Source of the DNA: Acinetobacter harbinensis
GTDB taxonomy: Bacteria; Pseudomonadota; Gammaproteobacteria; Pseudomonadales; Moraxellaceae
Assembly (NCBI RefSeq): GCF_000816495.1
Contig: NZ_JXBK01000001.1
Span: 2,451,292-2,515,291 of the forward strand
Length of the DNA stretch: 64,000 nucleotides
Direction: 5' to 3'
In this document: piece by piece, positions 55,734-63,978 of the stretch
How positions within the stretch are numbered: position 1 is the stretch's first letter
Layout of the letters: each line of letters begins with the position of its first letter
Made by a program: the position numbers and the translations under genes
Notes under the pieces: generated by a model
Database searches by the model: none
What the model was told of the DNA's origin: nothing
The model's input: only the letters and a program-made list of their open reading frames with translations

Positions 55734-56408
55734 ATGTTAGCGGTACTCTATGGTTTCACCTTAACCTTAATTGCTTATTTACTGGCGAAACCAATCAATA
55801 AAAAGCTGCCTCAACTGCCGATTATTGTCATTGGGATGTTTTTAATTATTGGTTTACTCGCCGTTTTGGGTATTCCTTATGAAAGCTATATGACGCAGGT
55901 CAATCCGGTTTTTACGCATTTGTTGGGTTATGTCACTGTGGCTTTGGCCATTCCGTTGGCAGCTATGCGTTATGATGATTTACCACTTAAAGTGATGGGT
56001 GGCATTTTAGTCTTTGCCAGTATCAGCGCGGTGGCGCTCCCCATGGGATTGGCCTATTTATTACATATGTCAGATGCCAGCATTATGGCCTTTGCCACAC
56101 GGGCTGTGACCACACCCATTGCCATTAATATTGCAGCACTCTTACATGCACCGGTCACTTTGGTGATTCTTATTGTCATTTTGTCTGGTGTTATTGGCGC
56201 GGCATTCTCGCCATTTATCTTACGCCACATTAATGATGAAAGAGCCTCGGGCTTAGCACTGGGCCTCGCTGCACATGCAATTGGCACTGCACAAGCATGG
56301 CAACGCGGTAGTGTCGCTGGACGTTATGCGGCTTTTGGTATGGCCGTAAATGCAGTTTTTACAGCCATTTGGCTGCCAACTTTTATACTCTATTTGCAAA
56401 AGATGTGA
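55734..56408 (+). CDS. LrgB-family membrane protein
   Basis: A 224-residue protein from ATG 55734, with AGGGA upstream. It is LrgB-like: MLAVLYGFTLTLIAYLLAKP, NPVFTHLLGYVTVALAIPLA, FATRAVTTPIAINIA and GLALGLAAHAIGTAQAWQRG. It has about seven membrane helices. In Staphylococcus and plants LrgB relatives act as glycolate/lactate or holin-type transport components; here the role is unknown but it is a fixed partner of the LrgA-type protein. Confidence 0.85.
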   Translation: MLAVLYGFTLTLIAYLLAKPINKKLPQLPIIVIGMFLIIGLLAVLGIPYESYMTQVNPVFTHLLGYVTVALAIPLAAMRYDDLPLKVMGGILVFASISAVALPMGLAYLLHMSDASIMAFATRAVTTPIAINIAALLHAPVTLVILIVILSGVIGAAFSPFILRHINDERASGLALGLAAHAIGTAQAWQRGSVAGRYAAFGMAVNAVFTAIWLPTFILYLQKM

Positions 56409-56497
56409 CTAAATATTCATAAACAAATGGTTGTTTAGTATAAAAAATAAACATAAGATGGATGAGAATGATAAAAGTCTCGAAAAGGATATTTCGA

Positions 56498-56944
56498 ATG
56501 GTAAAGGTTAAATTTATAGTCGCATTAGTTTTGTCTTCACTCACCAGTCTTACATTTGCAAACAATATTACAGGGATGTGGAGAAATATTGATGATAAAA
56601 CCGGTTCATCCAAAGCAATTCTAGAAATTCGTCAAGAAAACAACGGCACTTATACTGCAAAAATTGTCAAGATCACTCCACGTCCAGGGTATACCCCAAA
56701 AGAGATTTGTGTAAACTGCCCACCACCCTACACCAATAAACCGATTCTCGGGCTAGATGTGCTCACCGGATTAAAACATGAGAGTGAAAATAACTTTGTG
56801 GATGCCAAAGTACTTGACCCTTTAAGTGGAAAAATTTATAGCGGCAAAGCCAAGTTAAGCACCAATGGTAAGCGTCTAACTTTAAGGGGTTATGTGGGAA
56901 TTTCAGTTCTTGGGCGCAGTCAAACTTGGATTAAAGAAGAATAA
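56498..56944 (+). CDS. DUF2147 secreted protein, paralogue 1
   Basis: A 148-residue periplasmic protein with signal peptide MVKVKFIVALVLSSLTSLTFA from ATG 56498 (AAGGA upstream). The mature beta-rich domain carries the DUF2147 pattern: ITGMWRNIDDKTGSSKAI, IVKITPRPGYTPKEIC (with C-x2-C VNCPPPYTNKP) and the end GYVGISVLGRSQTW. It is about 55% identical by eye to the next gene, indicating tandem duplication. DUF2147 is a small beta-barrel-like family of unknown function. Confidence 0.82.
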   Translation: MVKVKFIVALVLSSLTSLTFANNITGMWRNIDDKTGSSKAILEIRQENNGTYTAKIVKITPRPGYTPKEICVNCPPPYTNKPILGLDVLTGLKHESENNFVDAKVLDPLSGKIYSGKAKLSTNGKRLTLRGYVGISVLGRSQTWIKEE

Positions 56945-57108
56945 AGATATTCAAATCTCAGCCTTATGACTTTTTTGCTCTGAAATTATCGAGATTGGGT
57001 CATATTATTCTACCTTTTTTCTGTGCCACAATAGATTGACTAATTCCTAAACGCTCATAATATGTTCTTAAGGATTAAAAATCACTCTTCACACTCGAAG
57101 GAACTGAT

Positions 57109-57558
57109 ATGAAAAAGCAAATTTTTCTTGTCACATTGGCTGGCTTAGTTTTAAGTGGAAATCTTTTTGCGCAAGACCTTTCTGGAACTTGGCAGCAAAT
57201 TGATGACAAAACCGGTTCTCCGAAAGCCATTATTGAGATTCGTAAAGAAGCCAATGACACCTTTACAGGAAAGATTGTTAAGGTGACGCCTCGTCCAGGT
57301 TATTCTCCACGCGAAACATGTAACAACTGTCCTGCGCCATACACCAATCAGCCAATTTTGGGTATGGATTTGATTAAAGGCTTAAAACATGTGCCGGGTA
57401 CCAATAACTACGAGAAAGGTCGAATTATTGATCCTTTGGTTGGGAAAGTGTACGACACCAAAATCAAACTGAATTCAACCGGTAAACGCCTAACATTGAG
57501 AGCCTATATGGGTGTTTCAAGCTTAGGACGTAGTCAAACTTGGTTACGCTTAGACTAA
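57109..57558 (+). CDS. DUF2147 secreted protein, paralogue 2
   Basis: A 149-residue protein with signal peptide MKKQIFLVTLAGLVLSGNLFA and the same DUF2147 domain (LSGTWQQIDDKTGSPKAI, ETCNNCPAPYTNQPI, YMGVSSLGRSQTW). AAGGA is 8 bases before the ATG. The conserved CxxC pair could form a periplasmic disulfide. It lies 165 bp after paralogue 1, same direction, and is followed by a terminator; the gap includes AT-rich sequence that could hold its own promoter. Confidence 0.82.
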   Translation: MKKQIFLVTLAGLVLSGNLFAQDLSGTWQQIDDKTGSPKAIIEIRKEANDTFTGKIVKVTPRPGYSPRETCNNCPAPYTNQPILGMDLIKGLKHVPGTNNYEKGRIIDPLVGKVYDTKIKLNSTGKRLTLRAYMGVSSLGRSQTWLRLD

Positions 57559-57578
57559 ATTAAGCTTTGATCCAAAAT

Positions 57579-57606
57579 AAAAAAGCCACCATAAAGTGGC
57601 TTTTTT
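57579..57606. terminator. Bidirectional terminator
   Basis: AAAAAAGCCAC and GTGGCTTTTTT around CATAAA; shared by the DUF2147 gene (plus) and apaH (minus). Confidence 0.9.
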
Positions 57607-57628
57607 ATTGAATCCTATGCTAAAGATG

Positions 57629-58486
57629 TCACTTAAATGACATGACAGGATTATCGACCTTAAACATCACTTGATCTTCTAAACGATACGCCAGTAATTG
57701 ATGCCCCCAAACACAGCCACCATCGACATTTTGAATTTTTGCATTAATGGTTTTACCCTGCAATGCCGCCCAATGACCAAAAATCAATTGGTGCGTCTGA
57801 GTTGCTTTGGATTCAAACTCAAACCATGGCTTAAAGCCTTCCGGCATCGGCTCATCCAAAGAATCCTTAAAACTAAACTCCATTTTTCCTGTTGCATCGG
57901 TTAAACGCATACGGGTTAAATAATTGGTGATACAGCGCAAACGCGCATTGTCTTGTAAATCATCTGACCACAGGTCTGGCTGTTGACCATACATGTCCGC
58001 CAAAAAACTGTCCATCACGCTAAAGTCGTCATGACCAAGAACCGCTTCAACTTCTTTTGCCAACTCCGCCGCTTCAGCTGCTGACCAAATAGTGGGAATA
58101 CCGGCATGGGTCAATACAATCTGCGGATGAGGAAATAAACATAATGGTCGTTTACGCAACCAATCTATTAAATCATCACTATCAATCGCATCAATAATAT
58201 CTGCGGTACGGTCTTTATCTTTGAGTTCTTTTAACCCGCGTGCACAGGCCAAAAGCGTCAAGTCATGATTCCCCAATACGGTGGCAGCCACCCCATGATC
58301 AACCAACTTCTTCACGAAACGTAGCGCACCCAGCGAATTTTCACCGCGTGCCACCAAATCGCCAGCAAACCAAATAAAGTCTTGATCTGCATCAAATTGA
58401 ATTTTTTTCAGTAATGCTTTCAGCGCTTCAAAACAGCCTTGTACATCACCAATCACATAGTTGTATCGAATATCACGACTTACCAT
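57629..58486 (-). CDS. apaH: Symmetrical bis(5'-nucleosyl)-tetraphosphatase
   Basis: A 285-residue phosphoesterase with the metal motifs GDVQGCFEAL, GDLVARGENS, LGNHDLTLLA, THAGIPTIW (H) and IFGHWAALQG. ApaH hydrolyses Ap4A to two ADP and also decaps Np4-RNA. The ATG begins 1 bp after the rsmA stop, so it is the last gene of pdxA-rsmA-apaH. The apaG gene that often lies between rsmA and apaH is absent. A terminator follows on the shared hairpin. Confidence 0.94.
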   Translation of the reverse strand: MVSRDIRYNYVIGDVQGCFEALKALLKKIQFDADQDFIWFAGDLVARGENSLGALRFVKKLVDHGVAATVLGNHDLTLLACARGLKELKDKDRTADIIDAIDSDDLIDWLRKRPLCLFPHPQIVLTHAGIPTIWSAAEAAELAKEVEAVLGHDDFSVMDSFLADMYGQQPDLWSDDLQDNARLRCITNYLTRMRLTDATGKMEFSFKDSLDEPMPEGFKPWFEFESKATQTHQLIFGHWAALQGKTINAKIQNVDGGCVWGHQLLAYRLEDQVMFKVDNPVMSFK

Positions 58487-58487
58487 T

Positions 58488-59300
58488 TTAGTTCACCACT
58501 TGATCCGATAAAGCTACAAATTGCGCCATGCTCAGCGTTTCTGGGCGTGCCATTGGATCAATACCCACTTTCTCAAACGCATCTTCAGCCAACATTCCTT
58601 TTAAGCTATTACGCAAAGTTTTACGACGCTGCGTAAAGACATGAGAAACCAAACGTGCCAAGGCTTTTTCATTGTTGGCAATAATTGGTTTAACTGCATA
58701 CGGCTCTAAACGAAATACCGCTGAAGTCACTTTAGGCGGTGGATTAAATGAACCCGGTGGCACTTCAAATAAGAACGTAGGCTTACAGTAATACTGAATC
58801 ATCACCGATAAACGGCCATATTCTTTGCTGTTTGGAGATGCCGTAATACGGTCAACCACTTCTTTTTGCAGCATAAAATGCATATCTTTTACTTTCGCAC
58901 CAAACTGTATCAGGTGAAAAAGTAATGGGGTTGAAATATTATAGGGCAGATTACCCACTACACGTAATGGACGCTCGTCTTGAAATAATTCGGTATAGTC
59001 ATATTTCAAAGCATCGGCTTCGATAATCGTTAAGCGCTCAGGATACGGAACGCGGCCCGGTAGGCCAGCAGCCAAATCACGATCCAGCTCGATCACGGTT
59101 AATGCATCACACTCGCCAATTAAAGGTGAGGTTAACGCTGCAAGTCCGGGGCCAATTTCAACGATATTTTCACCCGGACGCGGATTGACCGAGCGCACAA
59201 TTTTAGCAATCACACGTTGATCATGTAAAAAGTTCTGGCCAAATCGTTTACGAGCCTGATGCCCTTCTTCTTTGGGATTGAGGGCATTAATTTGATACAT
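58488..59300 (-). CDS. rsmA: 16S rRNA (adenine1518/1519-N6)-dimethyltransferase (KsgA)
   Basis: A 270-residue methyltransferase: RFGQNFLHDQRVIAKIV (N-terminus), VEIGPGLAALT (SAM motif I), VIELDRDLA, EADALKYDY and the catalytic NLPYNISTPLLFHL. It dimethylates A1518 and A1519 in the 3' end of 16S rRNA late in 30S assembly. Middle gene of the pdxA-rsmA-apaH operon; 47 bp separate it from pdxA and only 1 bp from apaH. Confidence 0.96.
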   Translation of the reverse strand: MYQINALNPKEEGHQARKRFGQNFLHDQRVIAKIVRSVNPRPGENIVEIGPGLAALTSPLIGECDALTVIELDRDLAAGLPGRVPYPERLTIIEADALKYDYTELFQDERPLRVVGNLPYNISTPLLFHLIQFGAKVKDMHFMLQKEVVDRITASPNSKEYGRLSVMIQYYCKPTFLFEVPPGSFNPPPKVTSAVFRLEPYAVKPIIANNEKALARLVSHVFTQRRKTLRNSLKGMLAEDAFEKVGIDPMARPETLSMAQFVALSDQVVN

Positions 59301-59347
59301 AAAACCATTCCAATGTGACGTAATAAGTGAGATATCTGACTAAAAAA

Positions 59348-60316
59348 TCAGTGACGGGCTAAATCTAAGGCTAAATCAACAGCGACTTGTAAACTTGAAC
59401 TTTTCGCAAGTCCGGTACCGGCAAGGGAGAGTGCTGTGCCATGATCGACAGAAGTACGAATAAACGGCAAGCCTAAAGTAATGTTGATCGCTTCACCAAA
59501 TCCTTGCGATTTTAACACAGGTAAACCTTGATCGTGATACATGGCCAAAACCGCATCGGCATCTTTTAAGTGATCGGGAGTAAATAATGTGTCTGCAGGT
59601 AAGCTTAAACTTAACCGAAGCCCTTGTGCACGGTAACGCTCTAGCACCGGATTAATCACCTCAATTTCTTCTCGTCCCAAATAACCATCTTCACCGGCAT
59701 GCGGATTTAGACCACAGACCAAGATATGTGGCTGCGCAATTTTAAATTTGGTTTTTAAATCATGTAATAAAATATCGATCACTTGATGCAGACGCTGCGC
59801 AGTAATGGCATCGGGTACATCACGCAGTGCCAAATGGGTGGTGACCAAAGCCACACGTAGCGTTTTGGTGGCCAACATCATCACCACACGCTCGACACCC
59901 GCAAACTCTTGATAATATTCGGTGTGACCACTAAAAGGAATGCCGGCATCATTAATTATGGCTTTGTGTACAGGAGCCGTCGCGACACCTACACTTTTAG
60001 CCCGCATCGCATAATCAGCAGAACGACGCAATTGTTCGAGTACGTAGGCTGAATTTTGCGCATTCAACTCACCCAAAACAACCTCAGCATTTAATGGCAC
60101 ATGTTCTACATACAACTGGCCTTGAAGTGAAGACTCCACCTGTCCTTGATATTCAATCAGCGTAATGTTTTGATTAAGAATTTCAACACGCTTTTTTAAC
60201 ATCTCCATATCGGCCAACACCACAATGGGACGCTCATCAATACGAGCAGCCAAACTTAAGCAAATATCAGGACCAATACCCGCAGGTTCACCACTCGTCA
60301 CATATAAAGGAAGCAT
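59348..60316 (-). CDS. pdxA: 4-hydroxythreonine-4-phosphate dehydrogenase
   Basis: A 322-residue enzyme of vitamin B6 synthesis. It has VTSGEPAGIGPDICLSLAAR (N-terminus), the metal-binding His in PFSGHTEYYQEF, NPHAGEDGYLGREE, the LPADTLF loop, MYHDQGLPVLK and SVDHGTALSLAGTGLA. It oxidises and decarboxylates 4-hydroxythreonine-phosphate. First gene of the operon; no surA upstream. Its promoter should be in the 446-bp gap to rplM. Confidence 0.95.
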   Translation of the reverse strand: MLPLYVTSGEPAGIGPDICLSLAARIDERPIVVLADMEMLKKRVEILNQNITLIEYQGQVESSLQGQLYVEHVPLNAEVVLGELNAQNSAYVLEQLRRSADYAMRAKSVGVATAPVHKAIINDAGIPFSGHTEYYQEFAGVERVVMMLATKTLRVALVTTHLALRDVPDAITAQRLHQVIDILLHDLKTKFKIAQPHILVCGLNPHAGEDGYLGREEIEVINPVLERYRAQGLRLSLSLPADTLFTPDHLKDADAVLAMYHDQGLPVLKSQGFGEAINITLGLPFIRTSVDHGTALSLAGTGLAKSSSLQVAVDLALDLARH

Positions 60317-60671
60317 AATCCACTCTTCAACATCGCAGTACCGCTATTATACACCGACTTTAATTGTTCATTTTCAATTCAACCGAAACTGTACATCAAG
60401 TATCGCTCAGCTCTGGATCATCTCAATCCATTACAGCCACTATTCAAAATAAAATAAAGCTTCCATCAGCAGAAATGCCATAGAAAACCGTGCCAAGAAT
60501 TTTGATCATTTAGGCCATTAAAGTAGCTTTTGCAGTGAAATTCGAGGTTTATTTTTTCCCAGCGTCTGGTTTTGCACAATCACGCAGTTAAAGCCGTGAT
60601 AAGCGGCTAAAAAGCTTTTCATTTGTGTTTAAATCGCATAAAATGCAGCACTTGAAATTTTATAGTTTCAT
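60317..60671. other. Intergenic region between pdxA and the rplM promoter
   Basis: About 355 bp between the divergent pdxA and rplM. It contains the sequence TTGATCATTTAGGCCATTAA (60502-60521), which closely matches one in the AraC-type regulator promoter region (40165-40184). No ORF or RNA motif is supported. Confidence 0.4.
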
Positions 60672-60700
60672 TTGTGCTTCTTTACGTATTCGTTTAGAAT
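60672..60700 (+). promoter_or_regulatory. Promoter of rplM-rpsI
   Basis: TTGTGC (60672-60677) and TAGAAT (60695-60700), spaced 17 bp, match the sigma-70 pattern and precede rplM by about 63 bp. Transcription would start near 60706. Confidence 0.65.
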
Positions 60701-60713
60701 CGCGTCTCCTTTT

Positions 60714-60739
60714 GTTTGGACAGATTCCATAGTCCAAAC
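60714..60739 (+). promoter_or_regulatory. Leader hairpin upstream of rplM
   Basis: A perfect 8-bp stem GTTTGGAC / GTCCAAAC with a 10-base loop lies between the predicted transcription start and the ATG. In E. coli L13 represses its own operon by binding its mRNA leader; this could be the equivalent, but no sequence homology has been checked. Confidence 0.5.
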
Positions 60740-60762
60740 CAACTATAATAGGTAGTGGTTTA

Positions 60763-61191
60763 ATGAAAACTCTCAGCGCTAAGCCAGCTGAAGTTCAACA
60801 TGACTGGTATGTTGTTGATGCTTCTGGCAAAACTTTAGGTCGTCTTGCGACTGAAATCGCTCGTCGTTTACGCGGTAAGCATAAAACTTCTTATACTCCG
60901 CACGTTGACACTGGCGATTACATCGTTATTATCAATGCTGAACAAATTACTGTAACTGGTAAAAAAGCTCAGGATAAGAAATATTATCGCCATACTGGTT
61001 TCCCTGGTGGTATCCGTGAGACTAACTTCGAGAAGTTAATTGCTCACAAACCTGAATCAGTTTTAGAAAAAGCTGTAAAAGGTATGTTACCAAAAGGCCC
61101 TCTTGGTTATGCAATGATCAAAAAAATGAAAGTGTACGCTGGTTCTGAGCATCCTCATACTGCTCAACAGCCACAAGTTTTGGACATCTAA
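60763..61191 (+). CDS. rplM: 50S ribosomal protein L13
   Basis: A 142-residue protein matching L13: [53 protein letters not shown], and the C-terminal [26 protein letters not shown]. It is an early-assembly 23S rRNA-binding protein. It is followed after 12 bp by rpsI, the standard operon, and is preceded by the promoter and hairpin given above. Confidence 0.98.
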   Translation: MKTLSAKPAEVQHDWYVVDASGKTLGRLATEIARRLRGKHKTSYTPHVDTGDYIVIINAEQITVTGKKAQDKKYYRHTGFPGGIRETNFEKLIAHKPESVLEKAVKGMLPKGPLGYAMIKKMKVYAGSEHPHTAQQPQVLDI

Positions 61192-61203
61192 GGGATAACG
61201 CAC

Positions 61204-61590
61204 ATGGCTACTAACTATGGTACAGGTCGCCGTAAGACCGCAACTGCACGTGTTTTCCTATCAGCTGGTACAGGCAAACTCGTAATTAACAATCATAGCA
61301 TTGAGCAATATTTCGGTCGTGAAACTGCTCGTATGATCGTTCGTCAACCTTTAGAGCTTTTAGAAGCTACTGAAAAATTTGACCTTTACATCACTGTTGC
61401 TGGTGGTGGTATTAGTGGTCAAGCCGGCGCTATTCGTCACGGTATTACCCGTGCGTTAATCGCTGCTGACGAATCTGTTAAACCTGCTCTTCGTCAAGCT
61501 GGTTTCGTAACTCGTGATGCTCGTGAAGTTGAACGTAAGAAACTTGGTTTACGTAAAGCACGTAAACGTCCTCAGTTCTCTAAACGTTAA
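61204..61590 (+). CDS. rpsI: 30S ribosomal protein S9
   Basis: A 128-residue protein matching S9: [51 protein letters not shown], and the basic C-terminus [16 protein letters not shown] whose last Arg reaches the P-site tRNA. Second gene of rplM-rpsI, with a terminator 20 bp after it. Confidence 0.98.
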   Translation: MATNYGTGRRKTATARVFLSAGTGKLVINNHSIEQYFGRETARMIVRQPLELLEATEKFDLYITVAGGGISGQAGAIRHGITRALIAADESVKPALRQAGFVTRDAREVERKKLGLRKARKRPQFSKR

Positions 61591-61609
61591 TTCGTTTACC
61601 GAATCGGAC

Positions 61610-61638
61610 AAAAAGCCTTGGTTTATCCAAGGCTTTTT
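61610..61638 (+). terminator. Terminator of rplM-rpsI
   Basis: AAAAGCCTTGG and CCAAGGCTTTTTT around TTTAT; it also lies 17 bp before the convergent small membrane gene. Confidence 0.9.
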
Positions 61639-61654
61639 TATTGCTAATTTTTAA

Positions 61655-61894
61655 TTACAGCTTAATTATTATTCGATAAATAAAAATACTGATACTGACC
61701 AACAAACAGATAGCACCCGATATTCCCGTCAGCAAAAAATAACGATGGTATGTCTTTAAGAGCGGATCATTTTCATCGACCTCAAAACACGCATCCCCAT
61801 AGGCCATTCCTTTTAAAATCCAAACACCCATGGCCACCCAAAATAGCGTCCCACACCCCAAACTCAGCATTTGCCACAGCCTTAAATCGACCAT
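61655..61894 (-). CDS. Small two-helix membrane protein
   Basis: A 79-residue protein: one helix near 5-27 (LWQMLSLGCGTLFWVAMGVWIL), an acidic loop (FEVDENDPLLKTYHRYF) and a second helix near 53-78 (LLTGISGAICLLVSISIFIYRIII). No family recognised. It lies on the opposite strand in the rpsI-sspA gap with an ATG start; a weak AGGAAT precedes it. Confidence 0.6.
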   Translation of the reverse strand: MVDLRLWQMLSLGCGTLFWVAMGVWILKGMAYGDACFEVDENDPLLKTYHRYFLLTGISGAICLLVSISIFIYRIIIKL

Positions 61895-61976
61895 TTCTGT
61901 AATTCCTCAAACTGCTTCGTGATTTTAGTTCTGATCTTTAGTATCCTAGTCTATTCATTTTGCTTTGTTTGGGATT

Positions 61977-62630
61977 ATGTCAGTCGAAACCGCACCTGTT
62001 CAAGGAATTACCCTGTATAGCCATGCAGATGATTTTCGTTCACATTGGATTCGCTATGTCCTTGCTGAAAAGCAAATTAAATATCATCTGATTATTGTCG
62101 ATGAAGATGATGAGGATCTGGCCAGCCTAAATCCATACAATCAAGTTCCCATGTTGATTGAAAATGAACTTAAACTATTCAATACGGCCATCATTTCTGA
62201 ATATATCGACGACCGTTATCGTCAAAATAAACTGTATGCAGATGCGCCCATGCCACGTTCAGAGCAGCGTCAATATATTTGGCGTTTTGAACAAGATTGG
62301 CTCAAACTGGCCGACACCATGCTCAAACATCCAGACAGCTTAAATAAAAAAGACAAAGCCGCAGCACAAAAACAATTGAGTGACATCTTAATTTCACTCA
62401 CTCCCCTATTCCAACATTTTCCGTATTTTATGTCAGAAAATTTTACAATTTTAGATTGCATGTTAGCGCCAATTTTTTTACGGTTAAACATTATGGGAAT
62501 TGAGCTACCTAAAAAACATTGCCGTCCTATTTTGTTATATTGCCAACGTATATTTTCTCGTCCTGCTTTTGTTAAATCCATGACCATGCAGGAAAAAAAC
62601 AGATATCGTGAAACTTTACTAGATCAATAG
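61977..62630 (+). CDS. sspA: Stringent starvation protein A (SspA-like, GST fold)
   Basis: A 217-residue glutathione-transferase-fold protein. The frame opens at a TTG (61965), but ATG 61977 (MSVETAPVQGITLY) is a better start. Landmarks: RSHWIRYVLAEKQI, LNPYNQVPMLI, the C-terminal helical domain (QRQYIWRFEQDW, APIFLRLNIMGIEL). SspA binds RNA polymerase in E. coli and needs the surface motif PHP (residues 84-86). At the aligned position this protein reads RYRQNKLYADAP, so PHP is missing. It precedes sspB by 11 bp, forming an operon as in E. coli. Confidence 0.88.
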   Translation: MSVETAPVQGITLYSHADDFRSHWIRYVLAEKQIKYHLIIVDEDDEDLASLNPYNQVPMLIENELKLFNTAIISEYIDDRYRQNKLYADAPMPRSEQRQYIWRFEQDWLKLADTMLKHPDSLNKKDKAAAQKQLSDILISLTPLFQHFPYFMSENFTILDCMLAPIFLRLNIMGIELPKKHCRPILLYCQRIFSRPAFVKSMTMQEKNRYRETLLDQ

Positions 62631-62641
62631 AGTACTTTTCA

Positions 62642-63073
62642 ATGTCCGAACAGGAACTAAATCTTACTGCGACCCGCCCATATCTTGCCCGCGCAATCTA
62701 TGAATGGATCTGTGATAACAATCTTACGCCACACTTATTGGTCGATGCCACTCAACCCAATACTATGGTTCCAGAACAGTTTATTCAAGATGGACAAATC
62801 GTTCTAAATATTGCACCACACGCTGTGCACCAGTTTAATATGGGCAATGACACCATTACCTTCTCGGCGCGCTTTGGCGGCGTTTCACGCGATATCTATG
62901 TGCCTTTAAATGCTATAGTCGGTATCTATGCACGCGAGAATGGTCAAGGCTTATTTTTTGATCCTAGTGAATATGCAGATATAAAAACACCTGAAGATAC
63001 TTTAAAATCAGCTGAAACTTCAGCAAAAACTGAACCCACGAAGAAAAAACCGAGCCTGCGGTTATTAGATTAA
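62642..63073 (+). CDS. sspB: ClpXP protease specificity-enhancing factor
   Basis: A 143-residue adaptor. The N-terminal domain has TATRPYLARAIYEWICDNNL and TPHLLVDATQPNTMVP, then IVLNIAPHAVHQFNMGNDTITF, RFGGVSRDIYVPLNAIVGIYARENGQGLFF. The charged, flexible C-terminal tail ends in KKKPSLRLLD, the ClpX-binding peptide region. SspB tethers ssrA-tagged proteins to ClpXP. It follows sspA by 11 bp and is followed by a small membrane protein gene. Confidence 0.95.
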   Translation: MSEQELNLTATRPYLARAIYEWICDNNLTPHLLVDATQPNTMVPEQFIQDGQIVLNIAPHAVHQFNMGNDTITFSARFGGVSRDIYVPLNAIVGIYARENGQGLFFDPSEYADIKTPEDTLKSAETSAKTEPTKKKPSLRLLD

Positions 63074-63089
63074 AAATATGGAGTAGTTG

Positions 63090-63755
63090 ATGGCTTTTGA
63101 TTTAGTACAATATTTTGTTGAGCAAATTAACACTCAGAAGCCTGAGCTTCTTCAATCCTATCCACCAGAACAACGTAAAGAGCACGTATTAGAAATTAAT
63201 GCGCTGGTATTGGGTAAGTTAATTACCCTGTGGCGCTCGCACGAAAGTAAAGTATATCAAGAGATATGCTCACCTGATGAGTTGTTTATCCAAGAAATTT
63301 CTCGGCATTTAACCACTTCTGCAAAAAATCAATCGACATTGCCTAAAGCTGAATTAGAGCACAGCATCACAGAGGTTTTGCAGCTGCAATTAGCAGAACT
63401 TAAGCAACTAAATGATACCGGCAATCTTAAGCTAAATGGGCTAGGTGAATTGCTATTGGGACAAATTGAGCATCTTTCAGGTCAAACAGCAGATTGGGTC
63501 TGGTCGACCAATGGATTATCCGAATTGATTGGCTCTAAGCCTATTCTGCAAGCAGAGCTATCACTAGATTCCACCATGAAGGAGTTCAACCAAATGGTTA
63601 TTCAACAACAAAGCCATACGGAAGTAAATTTACATCCTGTGCAGGAAACCAGCCAAACTATTGCGACCCCAAGATGGGCCGAAATTTTGCAGCCTTTTAT
63701 CGCTGTTATTATTCTTTGGGTGTTATATTCGGCCCTGATTCAAATATTCAATTAA
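63090..63755 (+). CDS. Tail-anchored membrane protein downstream of sspB
   Basis: A 221-residue protein, no family recognised. It is a soluble helical body (residues 1-195) with a C-terminal membrane anchor (AEILQPFIAVIILWVLYSALIQIF). GGAG lies 8 bases before ATG 63090; a TTG three bases earlier is also possible. It starts 16 bp after sspB and so probably belongs to the sspA-sspB operon. Acidic and Gln-rich, with an ELEHSITEVLQLQLAELKQL helix that could be a coiled coil. Downstream is a terminator. Confidence 0.65.
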   Translation: MAFDLVQYFVEQINTQKPELLQSYPPEQRKEHVLEINALVLGKLITLWRSHESKVYQEICSPDELFIQEISRHLTTSAKNQSTLPKAELEHSITEVLQLQLAELKQLNDTGNLKLNGLGELLLGQIEHLSGQTADWVWSTNGLSELIGSKPILQAELSLDSTMKEFNQMVIQQQSHTEVNLHPVQETSQTIATPRWAEILQPFIAVIILWVLYSALIQIFN

Positions 63756-63772
63756 AGATAGAGTTAAAATAA

Positions 63773-63798
63773 AAAATCGCCCAAGTGGCGATTTTTTT
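63773..63798 (+). terminator. Terminator of the sspA operon
   Basis: AAAATCGCC and GGCGATTTTTTT around CAAGT, 18 bp past the last stop codon. Confidence 0.9.
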
Positions 63799-63935
63799 AA
63801 GTCAAATATTTAAGCTGTCATTCCCCCATTCATATATACGTTTATTCTTTATCCTCATTAAATATAAAGTCTTAATAATATGAATCTGTATAAACCTGTG
63901 CGATGACTTTAACTTTATTTATTTTCCCCATAAAA

Positions 63936-63967
63936 AAACACCCCCACTCATTGAGTGGGGGTGTTTT
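63936..63967 (-). terminator. Terminator of a ribosomal RNA operon
   Basis: AAAACACCCCCACTCA and TGAGTGGGGGTGTTTT make a perfect 16-bp stem, followed by seven T on the minus strand. It immediately follows the 5S gene end. Confidence 0.9.
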
Positions 63968-63978
63968 CGGGAATAATG

